Origin: Oscillospiraceae bacterium
Lineage (GTDB): Bacteria; Bacillota; Clostridia; Oscillospirales; Ruminococcaceae
DNA: 64,000 nt
Direction: 5' to 3'
Assembly: GCA_017415165.1 (NCBI GenBank)
Contig: JAFQIY010000046.1
Span: forward strand, 62,001-126,000
Positions 1-6,319 of the stretch are shown here, piece by piece. Under the pieces are notes generated by a model. The model was not told where the DNA came from. It did no database searches and worked only from the letters and a program-made list of their open reading frames with translations. The translations under genes were made by a program, and so were the position numbers. Every line of letters begins with the position of its first letter. The stretch's first letter is position 1.

Positions 1-2
1 CG

Positions 3-374
3 GCTGACGGTCTTGCAATGCTTCACAAGGACGAACTTATCATTAATCCGCCTGTTACAAAGATGCTTGAGGATTTGGTTAAGGTGCTCAATCCGCAGGT
101 TACAAAGGCTGATATTGCGGCACAGCAGGATGCTTTTTGCAGATATTGGGGCAAGGAAATCAACGCTTCACATCGTGCAATGTATCAGAATGTGAGCAAT
201 AACAATACTTACAATAATTCCAACAGCAGTATGGATAATCACAGTAAAAAGGTTGAAGTCAACATCAATGGTCCTTTACAGAACATTGAACGTGTTGAAG
301 ACAATGCCGATATGACAGCGGCGGTCAATGCACTTGAGCGTAAGTGGGAACGTGAGATTGCTTCTAAGCTATAA
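3..374 (+). CDS. Phage tail tape-measure protein, C-terminal fragment
   Basis: The reading frame is open to the left edge of the window, so this is the 3' end of a longer gene. The visible part begins A-D-G-L-A-M-L-H-K-D-E-L, which resembles the conserved GLAMLHKDE segment near the C-terminus of many siphophage tape-measure proteins. An Asn/Ser-rich stretch and a charged helical end follow. Tape-measure proteins set tail length and sit inside the tail tube. No tail-tip, lysis or integrase genes follow, so the prophage is probably truncated or rearranged here. The assignment rests on one motif and should be confirmed from the upstream sequence. Confidence 0.6.
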   Translation, partial: ADGLAMLHKDELIINPPVTKMLEDLVKVLNPQVTKADIAAQQDAFCRYWGKEINASHRAMYQNVSNNNTYNNSNSSMDNHSKKVEVNINGPLQNIERVEDNADMTAAVNALERKWEREIASKL

Positions 375-380
375 AATTAA

Positions 381-413
381 TGAGCAGGTTTACCATTTCG
401 GCAGACCTGCTCA
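381..413. terminator. Bidirectional hairpin between tape-measure and abi genes
   Basis: A perfect 9-bp inverted repeat, TGAGCAGGT (381-389) and ACCTGCTCA (405-413), has a 15-nt loop and lies between two converging genes. T-rich sequence lies on both sides. A 10-bp stem with the same core (GAGCAGGT) occurs at 3318-3354. Confidence 0.6.
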
Positions 414-419
414 AATTTA

Positions 420-1322
420 TTATGTAAATGAAGATAACAATTCATTTTTCCAATTAGTTGGAAAACCTATATGTTTAAGATTTATTTGTTGCGAGTAAGT
501 ATCAATAAGCGCTTCCAATTCTGTTACAAAATTATTCCAACGGTCAGGAACAGGTGTTAAAAGCTTAAGAATAAACAAATATTGATATAGTCTCATATTG
601 TTAGGGTTGATTTTTATTTCTTTAGAAACATATTTAGGAAATTTGGGAATTGTACCGAATTTATGATAATACAATCTTGTAAAATGAGCACATTTATTTC
701 TTAAATGAGTTAAGCAAAATAATAAGCTTTCAAGTTGTTTGTATTGATATTCGTATCCAGTCAATTCGGTAATGTTTTTGCAGATTGATTTTTTGTCTGC
801 TGCTGTCATCTGTGAATAAAACTGTGAGATATTGCCTAAAGTGAATAATTCCACAGCAACCCAAAGAGGAAATTGTCCATTATAATTTTTATTATGATGT
901 TTTACAAAGAGTGTATCAGAATTGTTTTGCACTTCACGATTAAATAAATCAATTAAGTCCTTATGCTTGTCTGCCTTTGAGGGGATAAAGTTATTATCAT
1001 CAAGATACCCTAATGCCCCATATGTCAAAGAATGATAATATGCAATTTGTGTTTTAATAAACACTTCTATTTCCTCGATAAGTCCGCAAAGCATAACTGT
1101 AAGCCTTTTATCGAATTCATATATTCCTGAAATACGTTCAAGGGTTGTATCACTCATATATGAACCGTCACTTTGCTTAAAAGGAAGGAAATATGCTGAC
1201 AAACGGTAATAATTTACCCTTTTCAGAACATTGACAGCATAATCCTGACTTTTTATTTCACAGCCTCTTTCGATAAGCTTGTTTATCTGTTCTTCGTAAG
1301 TGTTATGCTCTTTAACGTCCAT
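420..1322 (-). CDS. AbiF/AbiD-like abortive infection protein (Abi_2 family)
   Basis: This 300-residue protein has the layout of the Abi_2 family (AbiD/AbiF of Lactococcus), phage-defence proteins thought to act as HEPN-type RNases. Visible family features are the N-terminal segment around YYRLSAYFLPF (residues 38-48), the helical EIEVFIKTQIAYY segment (84-96), and RNKCAH (208-213), which fits the HEPN R-X4-H catalytic motif. AGGAG lies 9 nt upstream of the ATG. The gene follows its own consensus promoter and a small structured RNA (1339-1391). It lies in a mobile element, the usual setting for such genes. The family call is firm; phage specificity cannot be read from sequence. Confidence 0.85.
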   Translation of the reverse strand: MDVKEHNTYEEQINKLIERGCEIKSQDYAVNVLKRVNYYRLSAYFLPFKQSDGSYMSDTTLERISGIYEFDKRLTVMLCGLIEEIEVFIKTQIAYYHSLTYGALGYLDDNNFIPSKADKHKDLIDLFNREVQNNSDTLFVKHHNKNYNGQFPLWVAVELFTLGNISQFYSQMTAADKKSICKNITELTGYEYQYKQLESLLFCLTHLRNKCAHFTRLYYHKFGTIPKFPKYVSKEIKINPNNMRLYQYLFILKLLTPVPDRWNNFVTELEALIDTYSQQINLKHIGFPTNWKNELLSSFT

Positions 1323-1338
1323 AATAATACGCTCCTAT

Positions 1339-1391
1339 AAAAAAACACCCTCGCTGGGACACATGCAAGCAGAGGTGCGCGAGGTTTTATT
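1339..1391 (-). ncRNA. Small structured RNA upstream of the abi gene (abiF-motif candidate)
   Basis: Between the promoter at 1398-1426 and the abi ribosome binding site lies a short transcribed stretch. It forms a 6-bp stem, CCTCGC with GCGAGG (1349-1354 with 1379-1384 on the + strand), enclosing a 24-nt loop, and ends on the minus strand in GTG followed by seven U residues. This looks like an autonomous small RNA ending in an intrinsic terminator just before the gene. From memory, an abiF RNA motif is catalogued upstream of Abi_2 genes, and the CGCGCACCTCTGC core fits my recollection of it. A covariance-model search would decide. Confidence 0.65.
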
Positions 1392-1397
1392 ACCTTT

Positions 1398-1426
1398 ATT
1401 ATATTCTGCTTTTTATAAATTGTCAA
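1398..1426 (-). promoter_or_regulatory. Consensus sigma-A promoter for the small RNA and abi gene
   Basis: On the minus strand TTGACA (1426-1421) and TATAAT (1403-1398) are both perfect and separated by 17 bp. Transcription would start near 1391, about 70 nt before the abi ATG, just upstream of the hairpin RNA. Confidence 0.85.
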
Positions 1427-1571
1427 TCCCCAATTATCGCAAATAACGTCAAAATACGGCATTTTTCGACGATTTACGGCAATATATCACTGCTTACTAC
1501 GATTTTAACGCTCTTTAACGCACTTTAAACGATTTTAAACAACAATAAACGACAATGTTTACCTTAAATAC

Positions 1572-1964
1572 TCAATCCCCCATCATATCAAAATGACGGC
1601 GGTATCTTTTCGGTATTTCAACAGGAACATCATAACCGAGTTCCTTTAATGCTTCAGGAATAACGTTCATACCATCCTTGAAAAAACGTTCTATGCGTTT
1701 ATCCTTGCGTGTCATACCGTTGTAATCAGGCGGACACACAAAAGTCCAGTCCGCTCCCGAACGGTCAAGAACAATACGGAAATACTTGTCAATATCGGTA
1801 TCAGGTAAGCCAACCTTACGAATAAGAATATTCCCCTCTACACCCTCATCAATCGGACTTATAATCACCTGCTCGCCGTTGAAACCTACAAGCACAAGAA
1901 GCGGTTCGTCCTGCTCCATTGCAGCTGTTACGCTTTCTTTATCAGGGTAGTAGGTTATATTCAT
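1572..1964 (-). CDS. Hypothetical protein, 130 aa, last gene of the DUF2442/DUF4160 operon
   Basis: I do not recognise the family. The ATG at 1964 is chosen because GGAGG lies 8 nt upstream and because longer starts would run into the preceding gene. The protein is acidic in its first half and basic at the C-terminus (KRYRRHF), without membrane segments. It follows the DUF2442 gene by 22 bp on the same strand and is probably co-transcribed with the operon starting at 2803. Confidence 0.7.
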   Translation of the reverse strand: MNITYYPDKESVTAAMEQDEPLLVLVGFNGEQVIISPIDEGVEGNILIRKVGLPDTDIDKYFRIVLDRSGADWTFVCPPDYNGMTRKDKRIERFFKDGMNVIPEALKELGYDVPVEIPKRYRRHFDMMGD

Positions 1965-1986
1965 TCTGTGGTTTCCTCCGTTAATG

Positions 1987-2286
1987 TTAAGCACTTTCGA
2001 CATCTTCAAGAGCAATGCTTTTTTCAAGAAGCGTTTCAGGTGCTATGTCAATATCTCCATCATTCCATACAAGCGTACCAAATTCAACGTAAACCGTACT
2101 GAAAATGGCTTTATCCCTTAACGGTTGATAGCAAGGCATATCAAGCAAAGGCATAAAGTCAAATACTCTGCGTTCATCGTTGGTAAATGTTATAAGCACC
2201 TTGTAATCTTCCAAAGTACGAACGGCTTTGACTCTGACAGGCTTCGGCTGTTCTCCTGCGTATGCGATACCGTCGATAATGTACAT
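1987..2286 (-). CDS. DUF2442 domain protein
   Basis: This 99-residue protein matches DUF2442: a central beta strand region followed by the typical VWNDGDIDIAPE segment (residues 73-84), normally seen as W-x-D/N-x-x-D-I-x-P-E. The ATG is preceded by AAAGGAGCG. DUF2442 genes are commonly found next to DUF4160 genes, as here, and the pair has been proposed to act like a toxin-antitoxin module, though I know of no firm biochemical role. Confidence 0.8.
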   Translation of the reverse strand: MYIIDGIAYAGEQPKPVRVKAVRTLEDYKVLITFTNDERRVFDFMPLLDMPCYQPLRDKAIFSTVYVEFGTLVWNDGDIDIAPETLLEKSIALEDVESA

Positions 2287-2300
2287 AAATTCACGCTCCT

Positions 2301-2567
2301 TTACTTCAAAGGGTCAATTTTTCCGAATGCTTCACCTCTTACAGCCTTATTCCAAGCTGCATATACTTCTTCTTCGTGAATAATCAGCCAGGCATTTACA
2401 AGCTTAAGCTGTTTGACAGGCAACGAACCTGCAAGCAATTCACCGTCAAGACCGACAGAGGCTTCATATTCCCCGTAATAAACGTGTATATGTGGTTTAT
2501 TATGCTGTACAGTATCGTTAAAAAGCATTTTTATAATTATTCCCATAAATCTTGATAATTCAGGCAT
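2301..2567 (-). CDS. DUF4160 domain protein
   Basis: This 88-residue protein carries the DUF4160 signature: an N-terminal GIIIKMLFND strand, HNKPHIHVYYGEYEA (residues 22-36), and a C-terminal W-x-x-x-H-E-E-E-V-Y-A-A-W helix. Conserved histidines and acidic residues suggest a small catalytic or RNA-binding fold. GGAGG precedes the ATG. Its ATG lies 2 bp past the stop of the RHH gene and its stop is 14 bp before DUF2442, so the three genes form one transcript. Confidence 0.8.
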   Translation of the reverse strand: MPELSRFMGIIIKMLFNDTVQHNKPHIHVYYGEYEASVGLDGELLAGSLPVKQLKLVNAWLIIHEEEVYAAWNKAVRGEAFGKIDPLK

Positions 2568-2569
2568 TG

Positions 2570-2803
2570 TTATTCCTCCTGTTCCTGCTCTGATGTTGCC
2601 TTTGCAGGGAGTTCAGAACGTCCCTCGGCTTTCAATCTATCATTAACCGCTCCAACAATATAAGCGTTTACGCTTTCGCCGTTTTCGGCTGCTACAGCTT
2701 GTAAATATTCTTTTGAACCCTTTAAGGCTGTTATCTCTATTCTGTCATATTTCTTCTTGACATAATTGTGTACAGCTTTTTGCTGTGCCTTACTTACTGC
2801 CAT
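2570..2803 (-). CDS. Ribbon-helix-helix (Arc-type) regulator, probable autorepressor
   Basis: The 77-residue protein fits an Arc/MetJ-type ribbon-helix-helix fold. A basic N-terminus and a strand of alternating residues (YDRIEITAL) lead to helix A (KEYLQAVAAENG) and helix B (SVNAYIVGAVNDRLKAE), then a Glu-rich tail. The ATG at 2803 is preferred over the upstream one because the RHH strand starts near it and GAAGGTGA lies upstream. It is first in an operon with DUF4160 and DUF2442. Three palindromic sites at 2841-2924 in the divergent promoter region are good candidates for its operators. Confidence 0.7.
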   Translation of the reverse strand: MAVSKAQQKAVHNYVKKKYDRIEITALKGSKEYLQAVAAENGESVNAYIVGAVNDRLKAEGRSELPAKATSEQEQEE

Positions 2804-2825
2804 ACGTTCACCTTCTTTCAATATT

Positions 2826-2854
2826 ATTATATCATAAACATATATTACCGTAAA
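2826..2854 (-). promoter_or_regulatory. Promoter of the RHH/DUF4160/DUF2442 operon
   Basis: On the minus strand TTTACG (2854-2849) and a perfect TATAAT (2831-2826) are separated by 17 bp. The -35 box lies inside the first palindromic site (2841-2858), so binding there would block transcription. Confidence 0.55.
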
Positions 2855-2924
2855 TATACATATTGCATATATTATCGTAAATATATTTGTGCAGAATACA
2901 TCTTGATATATTCACGGGAATATA
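2841..2924. promoter_or_regulatory. Three operator-like palindromes between divergent promoters
   Basis: Three 18-bp sites share the arms TATATT and AATATA: 2841-2858, 2868-2885 and 2907-2924. The third is the best dyad (TATATTC...GAATATA). They start 27 and 39 bp apart, and the outer two overlap the promoters facing left and right. Confidence 0.65.
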
Positions 2925-2931
2925 ATATAAT
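2903..2931 (+). promoter_or_regulatory. Promoter of the 2985 gene
   Basis: TTGATA (2903-2908) and TATAAT (2926-2931) are separated by 17 bp. The third palindrome (2907-2924) fills the spacer. Confidence 0.65.
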
Positions 2932-2984
2932 AATATCAAGGTCAGACAAACAGACCGAATAAAAATTCAAAGGAGCGTGCTTTT

Positions 2985-3260
2985 ATGAGTACAACAGAAC
3001 TTACAAACAAAATCGAGAACATCAAGACTTTACAGACAATGATTGACGAACTCACAGCAGAAATGGAAGCGGCAAAAGATGAGGTCAAAGCTGAAATGAA
3101 TGCACAGGGTGTTGACGAAATGACGGTTTCCTGCTTCAAGGTACGTTACAAGGAAGTCCAGTCCAACAGATTTGACAGTACAGCATTCAAGCAGACACAC
3201 GCTGAACTGTATGCACAGTATTGCAAGCCGACTTTTACAAGACGTTTTTCAATCGCATAA
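2985..3260 (+). CDS. Small coiled-coil protein of unknown function, 91 aa
   Basis: Residues 1-42 form a strongly predicted coiled-coil helix (TNKIENIKTLQTMIDELTAE region) and the C-terminal half is mixed. AAAGGAGCG precedes the ATG. I recall similar small proteins in clostridial prophage and ICE accessory regions but know no function. It is transcribed divergently from the RHH operon, with the palindromic sites in the shared promoter region, so the two may be co-regulated. Confidence 0.65.
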   Translation: MSTTELTNKIENIKTLQTMIDELTAEMEAAKDEVKAEMNAQGVDEMTVSCFKVRYKEVQSNRFDSTAFKQTHAELYAQYCKPTFTRRFSIA

Positions 3261-3269
3261 GAAAAAGCC

Positions 3270-3303
3270 CTTACATTACCGCCGACCAAAGCAAAAATGT
3301 AAG
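3270..3303 (+). repeat. Inverted repeat after the 2985 gene
   Basis: An 8-bp perfect inverted repeat, CTTACATT (3270-3277) and AATGTAAG (3296-3303), lies directly downstream of the stop codon. No long U tract follows, so terminator function is uncertain. Confidence 0.4.
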
Positions 3304-3317
3304 AGCGTAAACCTACA

Positions 3318-3354
3318 CGGAGCAGGTTAATTTTATTATATCGGACCTGCTCCG
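3318..3354 (+). repeat. 10-bp inverted repeat sharing the GAGCAGGT core with 381-413
   Basis: CGGAGCAGGT (3318-3327) pairs perfectly with ACCTGCTCCG (3345-3354) around a 17-nt AT-rich loop. The right arm is not followed by a U run. The stem core is the same as in the hairpin at 381-413, suggesting a repeated element-specific structure. Confidence 0.5.
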
Positions 3355-3388
3355 AAATGTCAAGAGATTTTGAAAAGGAGCGTAAATT

Positions 3389-3655
3389 ATGAATTGTAAT
3401 ATTCAGAGTATCGCCAATGATACAACAGACATTATGTGCTACATAGAACAAGCAAAGGCTGTTATTTCAGGTATACAAGCAATAATGGATAAGACTGATG
3501 AAATCCCTTTTGAAGCTGAAATTTCTGATGGTCTTTTTGCTGTCAACTCCCTCATCACTCTTTCACACGCCAAAGCCGTTCTTGTAGCCGATAAGCTTAC
3601 AGACATCAATACTTTAAAATTAACAGGTGAAATTTCACTCTCGATAAAATCATAA
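3389..3655 (+). CDS. Hypothetical protein, 88 aa
   Basis: The ATG follows AAAAGGAGCG, the same ribosome binding site style as its neighbours. The protein is largely helical and acidic, without signal peptide or membrane segments. No family is recognised. It lies 18 bp upstream of the next small gene and the two are probably co-transcribed. Confidence 0.6.
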   Translation: MNCNIQSIANDTTDIMCYIEQAKAVISGIQAIMDKTDEIPFEAEISDGLFAVNSLITLSHAKAVLVADKLTDINTLKLTGEISLSIKS

Positions 3656-3674
3656 ATGAAAGGAGCAGATGATT

Positions 3675-3917
3675 ATGAATAAAAGACAGCGTAAAAAAAG
3701 AACTAAGAAAATAAAAGGAATTATGAAACCATTAAGCTCTAAAGACTGGGAATTTCTTAAGCTTCTGAGAGAATCCTCTCCTGCTGAACATTATGCAATT
3801 ACAGAGGTTATGAAAGCTTTTTTAAACAAAACTTTATCTGCGAAAGATGCTGAAGCCTTTATGTACCGTAAGATTGAAGAATATAACAATAACAATCCGG
3901 TTTGTGAAGCAGTCTAA
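3675..3917 (+). CDS. Small basic hypothetical protein, 80 aa
   Basis: The ATG at 3675 is preferred over 3669 because it stands 9 nt from GGAG. The first 17 residues are very basic (MNKRQRKKRTKKIKG), which suggests nucleic acid binding. The rest is helical with an acidic, Asn-rich tail. It sits in the position often taken by the repressor partner of ImmA proteases, but no helix-turn-helix can be seen, so I leave it unassigned. Confidence 0.55.
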   Translation: MNKRQRKKRTKKIKGIMKPLSSKDWEFLKLLRESSPAEHYAITEVMKAFLNKTLSAKDAEAFMYRKIEEYNNNNPVCEAV

Positions 3918-3930
3918 ACTAATTTTCCTC

Positions 3931-3953
3931 TATGTATACGGTTTGTATACATA
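3931..3953. promoter_or_regulatory. Operator-like 9-bp palindrome upstream of immA
   Basis: TATGTATAC (3931-3939) and GTATACATA (3945-3953) form a perfect dyad around a 5-bp spacer, 27 bp before the start of the ImmA-like gene. The symmetry and AT-rich arms resemble phage or ICE repressor operators. Confidence 0.55.
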
Positions 3954-3980
3954 AGAAATTTGATGCAAAGGAGTAACGGT

Positions 3981-4394
3981 ATGACTCTTGAAAAATTATA
4001 TAAAATGGCAGAAAGCAGTAATATTCCAGTTGTAGATGTTCCGCTTAAAGGGATTTCAGCAATGGCGGCGTGCATTAACGGAAAATATGCAATTGCTATT
4101 GATTACACACAGGTTTCTTCACCGGAAGATGAAAAGGTTAAACTTGCTCACGAACTGGGGCACTGTATAACAAATTCCTTATATGCTCATGATGCACCTC
4201 ACGACTACATACGTAAACAAGAAGCTATTGCAAAAGAGTGGGCATTGAATTTACTTCTTCCAAAAGATGAAATGGAAGAAGCTTTAAAAGAAGGCTGTGT
4301 TGAAGTATGGCAGCTTGCCGAACACTTTGGAGTACCTGAAAAGTATGTTGAAACAGCATTACAGCTTCATTTTAACAATTCAGTGAGTGTATAA
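3981..4394 (+). CDS. ImmA/IrrE-family metallopeptidase
   Basis: The 137-residue protein has the zinc motif HELGH (residues 57-61) and a downstream KEWALNLLLP segment supplying the third ligand region, as in ImmA/IrrE (COG2856). ImmA of ICEBs1 cleaves the element's repressor and so triggers excision and conjugation. The start at 3981 is chosen because AAAGGAG lies 7 nt before it. Normally an XRE repressor is adjacent, and none is visible here, so its substrate may be encoded beyond the window. The palindrome at 3931-3953 is in its promoter region. Confidence 0.85.
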   Translation: MTLEKLYKMAESSNIPVVDVPLKGISAMAACINGKYAIAIDYTQVSSPEDEKVKLAHELGHCITNSLYAHDAPHDYIRKQEAIAKEWALNLLLPKDEMEEALKEGCVEVWQLAEHFGVPEKYVETALQLHFNNSVSV

Positions 4395-5412
4395 ATTTGA
4401 GGATAGGAAGTGATAAACGTTATTTTGTTTGGTGGTAACATAAAGATTAACCCGTTTTTTTGACGGGTTTTTCTTTTACTCAATTTTGAGTAATACCAAC
4501 GAAGACATTTTTGTCCCCGTTCCAGTTATGGACTTTTTTGTCCGTAAGTCGTTGCTGTTTCGGATAAAGATATTATAATATTTAGATATTGAAATTAAAA
4601 TCAGCTTTTAAATACTCAAAATACACACATATTTACACTACAATCGATTTTAACAACATTTTTGATAAACTACCCTATAAATTCAAGAGTGCCTTAAAAC
4701 AATGCTTATAATTAATTAAACGATATACGCTAAAATTTACTATACCTCGCTCTTTTTTGAGCAAGTTGATTTTCACCGTTCTTGATAAAAACCCTCAAGG
4801 CTATTTCCTAAATCCGAGAAATAGCTTTTATAATACCTTAAATCATATCAAAGCTAATAACTTTTCGCTCGGAAATGAGCAAAAACCTTCAGCATCTGTA
4901 TAATCGTAAGTAACCGCATTAATTCAAGCACCTGCAATATATAACATATTGATTTATTACAGATAAAATATCCTTAAATAAAAATAATATCAGTCTATAT
5001 AATTATAAAATATTAATAATATAATTTAATAATAAATATAATTGCAATAATATAATAAAAATCAATAATATCAAATAATAATTACAAGTATAGTTATAAT
5101 AATATATAATAAAAATTATAAGTACAGTAATAATATATATAATCTTATATCAATATCATAATATTTAAATATATAATAAATAATATAATTAAATCATAAC
5201 TTATAGTAATATTAATATTATAATATATATCATTTAAGTTATATATTATTAAGAATATTTTTATTAAATTTAGTATTATTTTATTATTGATGGATTGAAA
5301 GAAATAACAGCTTGGTCGTGCAAAAAAACACTACAACTTGAGGGCACTATTAGGGCACTAAGAGCACTAAAAATAACGCAAAATTACGATAAATCACAAC
5401 AAACGAAAAGCC
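4395..5412. other. Gene-free, very AT-rich end of the element
   Basis: About 1 kb has no plausible gene. It contains a terminator (4449-4469), a small inverted repeat GCTATTTC/GAAATAGC (4800-4825), two GCTC/GAGC mini-hairpins, and from about 4970 to 5290 a tract almost entirely A and T with many copies of AATAATATAA-like words. From 5342 it holds three GGGCACTA-like direct repeats leading into the att site. Confidence 0.6.
4449..4469 (+). terminator. Terminator after immA
   Basis: AACCCGT (4449-4455) and ACGGGTT (4463-4469) form a 7-bp stem followed by a T-rich tail (TTTCTTTT). Confidence 0.8.
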
Positions 5413-5460
5413 GTGAAACCACGTAGAATAGGGATGTTTCGACACATAACGCAAAGTTAC
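5342..5460 (+). repeat. Direct repeats left of the att site (possible integrase arm sites)
   Basis: GGGCACTA at 5342-5349 and 5353-5360 and GAGCACTA at 5362-5369 form a short cluster. AACGCAAAATTAC (5375-5387) recurs as AACGCAAAGTTAC (5448-5460). A degenerate set, AACGCAAAA (5577), GGACACTA (5616) and AGGCACTA (5626), lies on the other side of the tRNA scar. Confidence 0.5.
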
Positions 5461-5478
5461 AAAAAGGGTGTTTACGCC

Positions 5479-5523
5479 CTCATAACCCGAAGGTCGTTGG
5501 TTCAAATCCAGCCTCCGCAACCA
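5479..5523 (+). pseudogene. 3' fragment of a tRNA-Met(CAU) gene: element attachment site
   Basis: The fragment contains the anticodon loop CTCATAA (5479-5485), the 3' anticodon strand, a variable AGGTC, a T arm whose strands GTTGG and CCAGC pair around TTCAAAT, the 3' acceptor strand CTCCGCA, and ACCA. The 5' half (acceptor TGCGGAG, D arm, 5' anticodon strand) is missing upstream. A break exactly at the anticodon loop is what tyrosine recombinases leave when an element integrates into a tRNA gene. The intact tRNA and the rest of the element should lie to the left of the window. Confidence 0.85.
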
Positions 5524-5526
5524 CTA

Positions 5527-5559
5527 AAAACCTCGCAGGTACGTCACTTGCGAGGTTTT
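5527..5559 (+). terminator. Terminator after the tRNA-Met 3' end
   Basis: AAAACCTCGCA (5527-5537) and TGCGAGGTTTT (5549-5559) form an 11-bp stem followed by CTATTTTTC. It is probably the original terminator of the tRNA gene, on the chromosomal side of the scar. Confidence 0.8.
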
Positions 5560-5705
5560 CTATTTTTCTTGAACATAACGCAAAACCGTGAAATGTTCAA
5601 CTTTTGCTCAAGTCAGGACACTAAAAGGCACTACAAAGCAATGCAAAACAGAGTAAGTTGCCAAGGGATAATTTCATATTAAAAATACATATAACTTTTC
5701 TGTTA

Positions 5706-5734
5706 TTGACTTTTAAGCAAGTTTTAACTATAAT
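5706..5734 (+). promoter_or_regulatory. Sigma-A promoter of the 5821 gene
   Basis: TTGACT (5706-5711) and TATAAT (5729-5734) are separated by 17 bp, about 85 bp upstream of the ATG. Confidence 0.75.
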
Positions 5735-5820
5735 AAATTATATGACAAATTTGTATAACGGATGTAAAAACAAAGTAATTGAGATTATTGAACAAACTTG
5801 AATTTGTGAGGACAAATACT

Positions 5821-6096
5821 ATGATTGAAAAAGACGATTGGCGATTACTTAACGATGCGGAATTCCTTAGAGGGCAATACCTTGATCCGGTAAGCAGTAA
5901 TGAAATTATTGAACATCTCCCTAAGCTAAAGAATTGTCTGTTTTGTTGGGAGCAGTTACCCGATAAATTAAGGTATTATCAGACTTGGTATATAGATACA
6001 GAACGCACCATTTGTATATGTGAAAAATGTTTCAATGATTTCCAAACCTACTTTAATTTGAAATCAACAGATGGATGGGATGTTGAGTGGGAATAA
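5821..6096 (+). CDS. Hypothetical protein with two CxxC pairs, 91 aa
   Basis: The ATG at 5821 has GAGGAC 8 nt upstream. CLFC and CEKC, about 40 residues apart, probably bind one zinc ion in a ribbon-like fold. The tail is acidic and aromatic (DGWDVEWE). It is a single-gene unit with its own promoter and terminator directly beside the att scar. I do not recognise a family; a small immunity-type protein is one possibility but unsupported. Confidence 0.65.
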   Translation: MIEKDDWRLLNDAEFLRGQYLDPVSSNEIIEHLPKLKNCLFCWEQLPDKLRYYQTWYIDTERTICICEKCFNDFQTYFNLKSTDGWDVEWE

Positions 6097-6164
6097 CTCG
6101 CAATAATGTTACTCAGTTAATCAAAAAATGATTTTGTCAACTTCCAATTCGTCAATATACAGTT

Positions 6165-6192
6165 AACCTGCAAAGAGCAATCTTTGCAGGTT
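6165..6192 (+). terminator. Strong terminator after the 5821 gene
   Basis: AACCTGCAAAGA (6165-6176) pairs perfectly with TCTTTGCAGGTT (6181-6192) around a GCAA tetraloop, followed by GTTTTC. Confidence 0.85.
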
Positions 6193-6248
6193 GTTTTCAT
6201 TATCAGAAATGTTGACTTCTACCCATATTTCTATTATAATAAGGCAAA

Positions 6249-6278
6249 CAGCATACCGACTAAAAAAGCGGTATGCTG
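6249..6278. repeat. 10-bp inverted repeat, possible second terminator
   Basis: CAGCATACCG (6249-6258) and CGGTATGCTG (6269-6278) pair perfectly, followed by TAATTTTTG. It may be a backup terminator; no gene lies between it and the first hairpin. Confidence 0.5.
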
Positions 6279-6319
6279 TAATTTTTGTCTGACACTTTCA
6301 TACTGCAGCGGTGAAAACC

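Noticed and set aside
3669-3917. The basic 80-aa gene beside immA as a classical XRE repressor
   Set aside because: No helix-turn-helix pattern can be found in it, so calling it the repressor would rest on position alone.
5440-5523. A complete tRNA gene ending at CCA 5523
   Set aside because: The upstream sequence does not supply TGCGGAG, a D arm or a matching 5' anticodon strand, so only a fragment is present.
5413-5682. An 89-aa open frame across the tRNA scar and terminator
   Set aside because: It runs through the tRNA 3' half and a terminator hairpin, has no ribosome binding site and no family resemblance.
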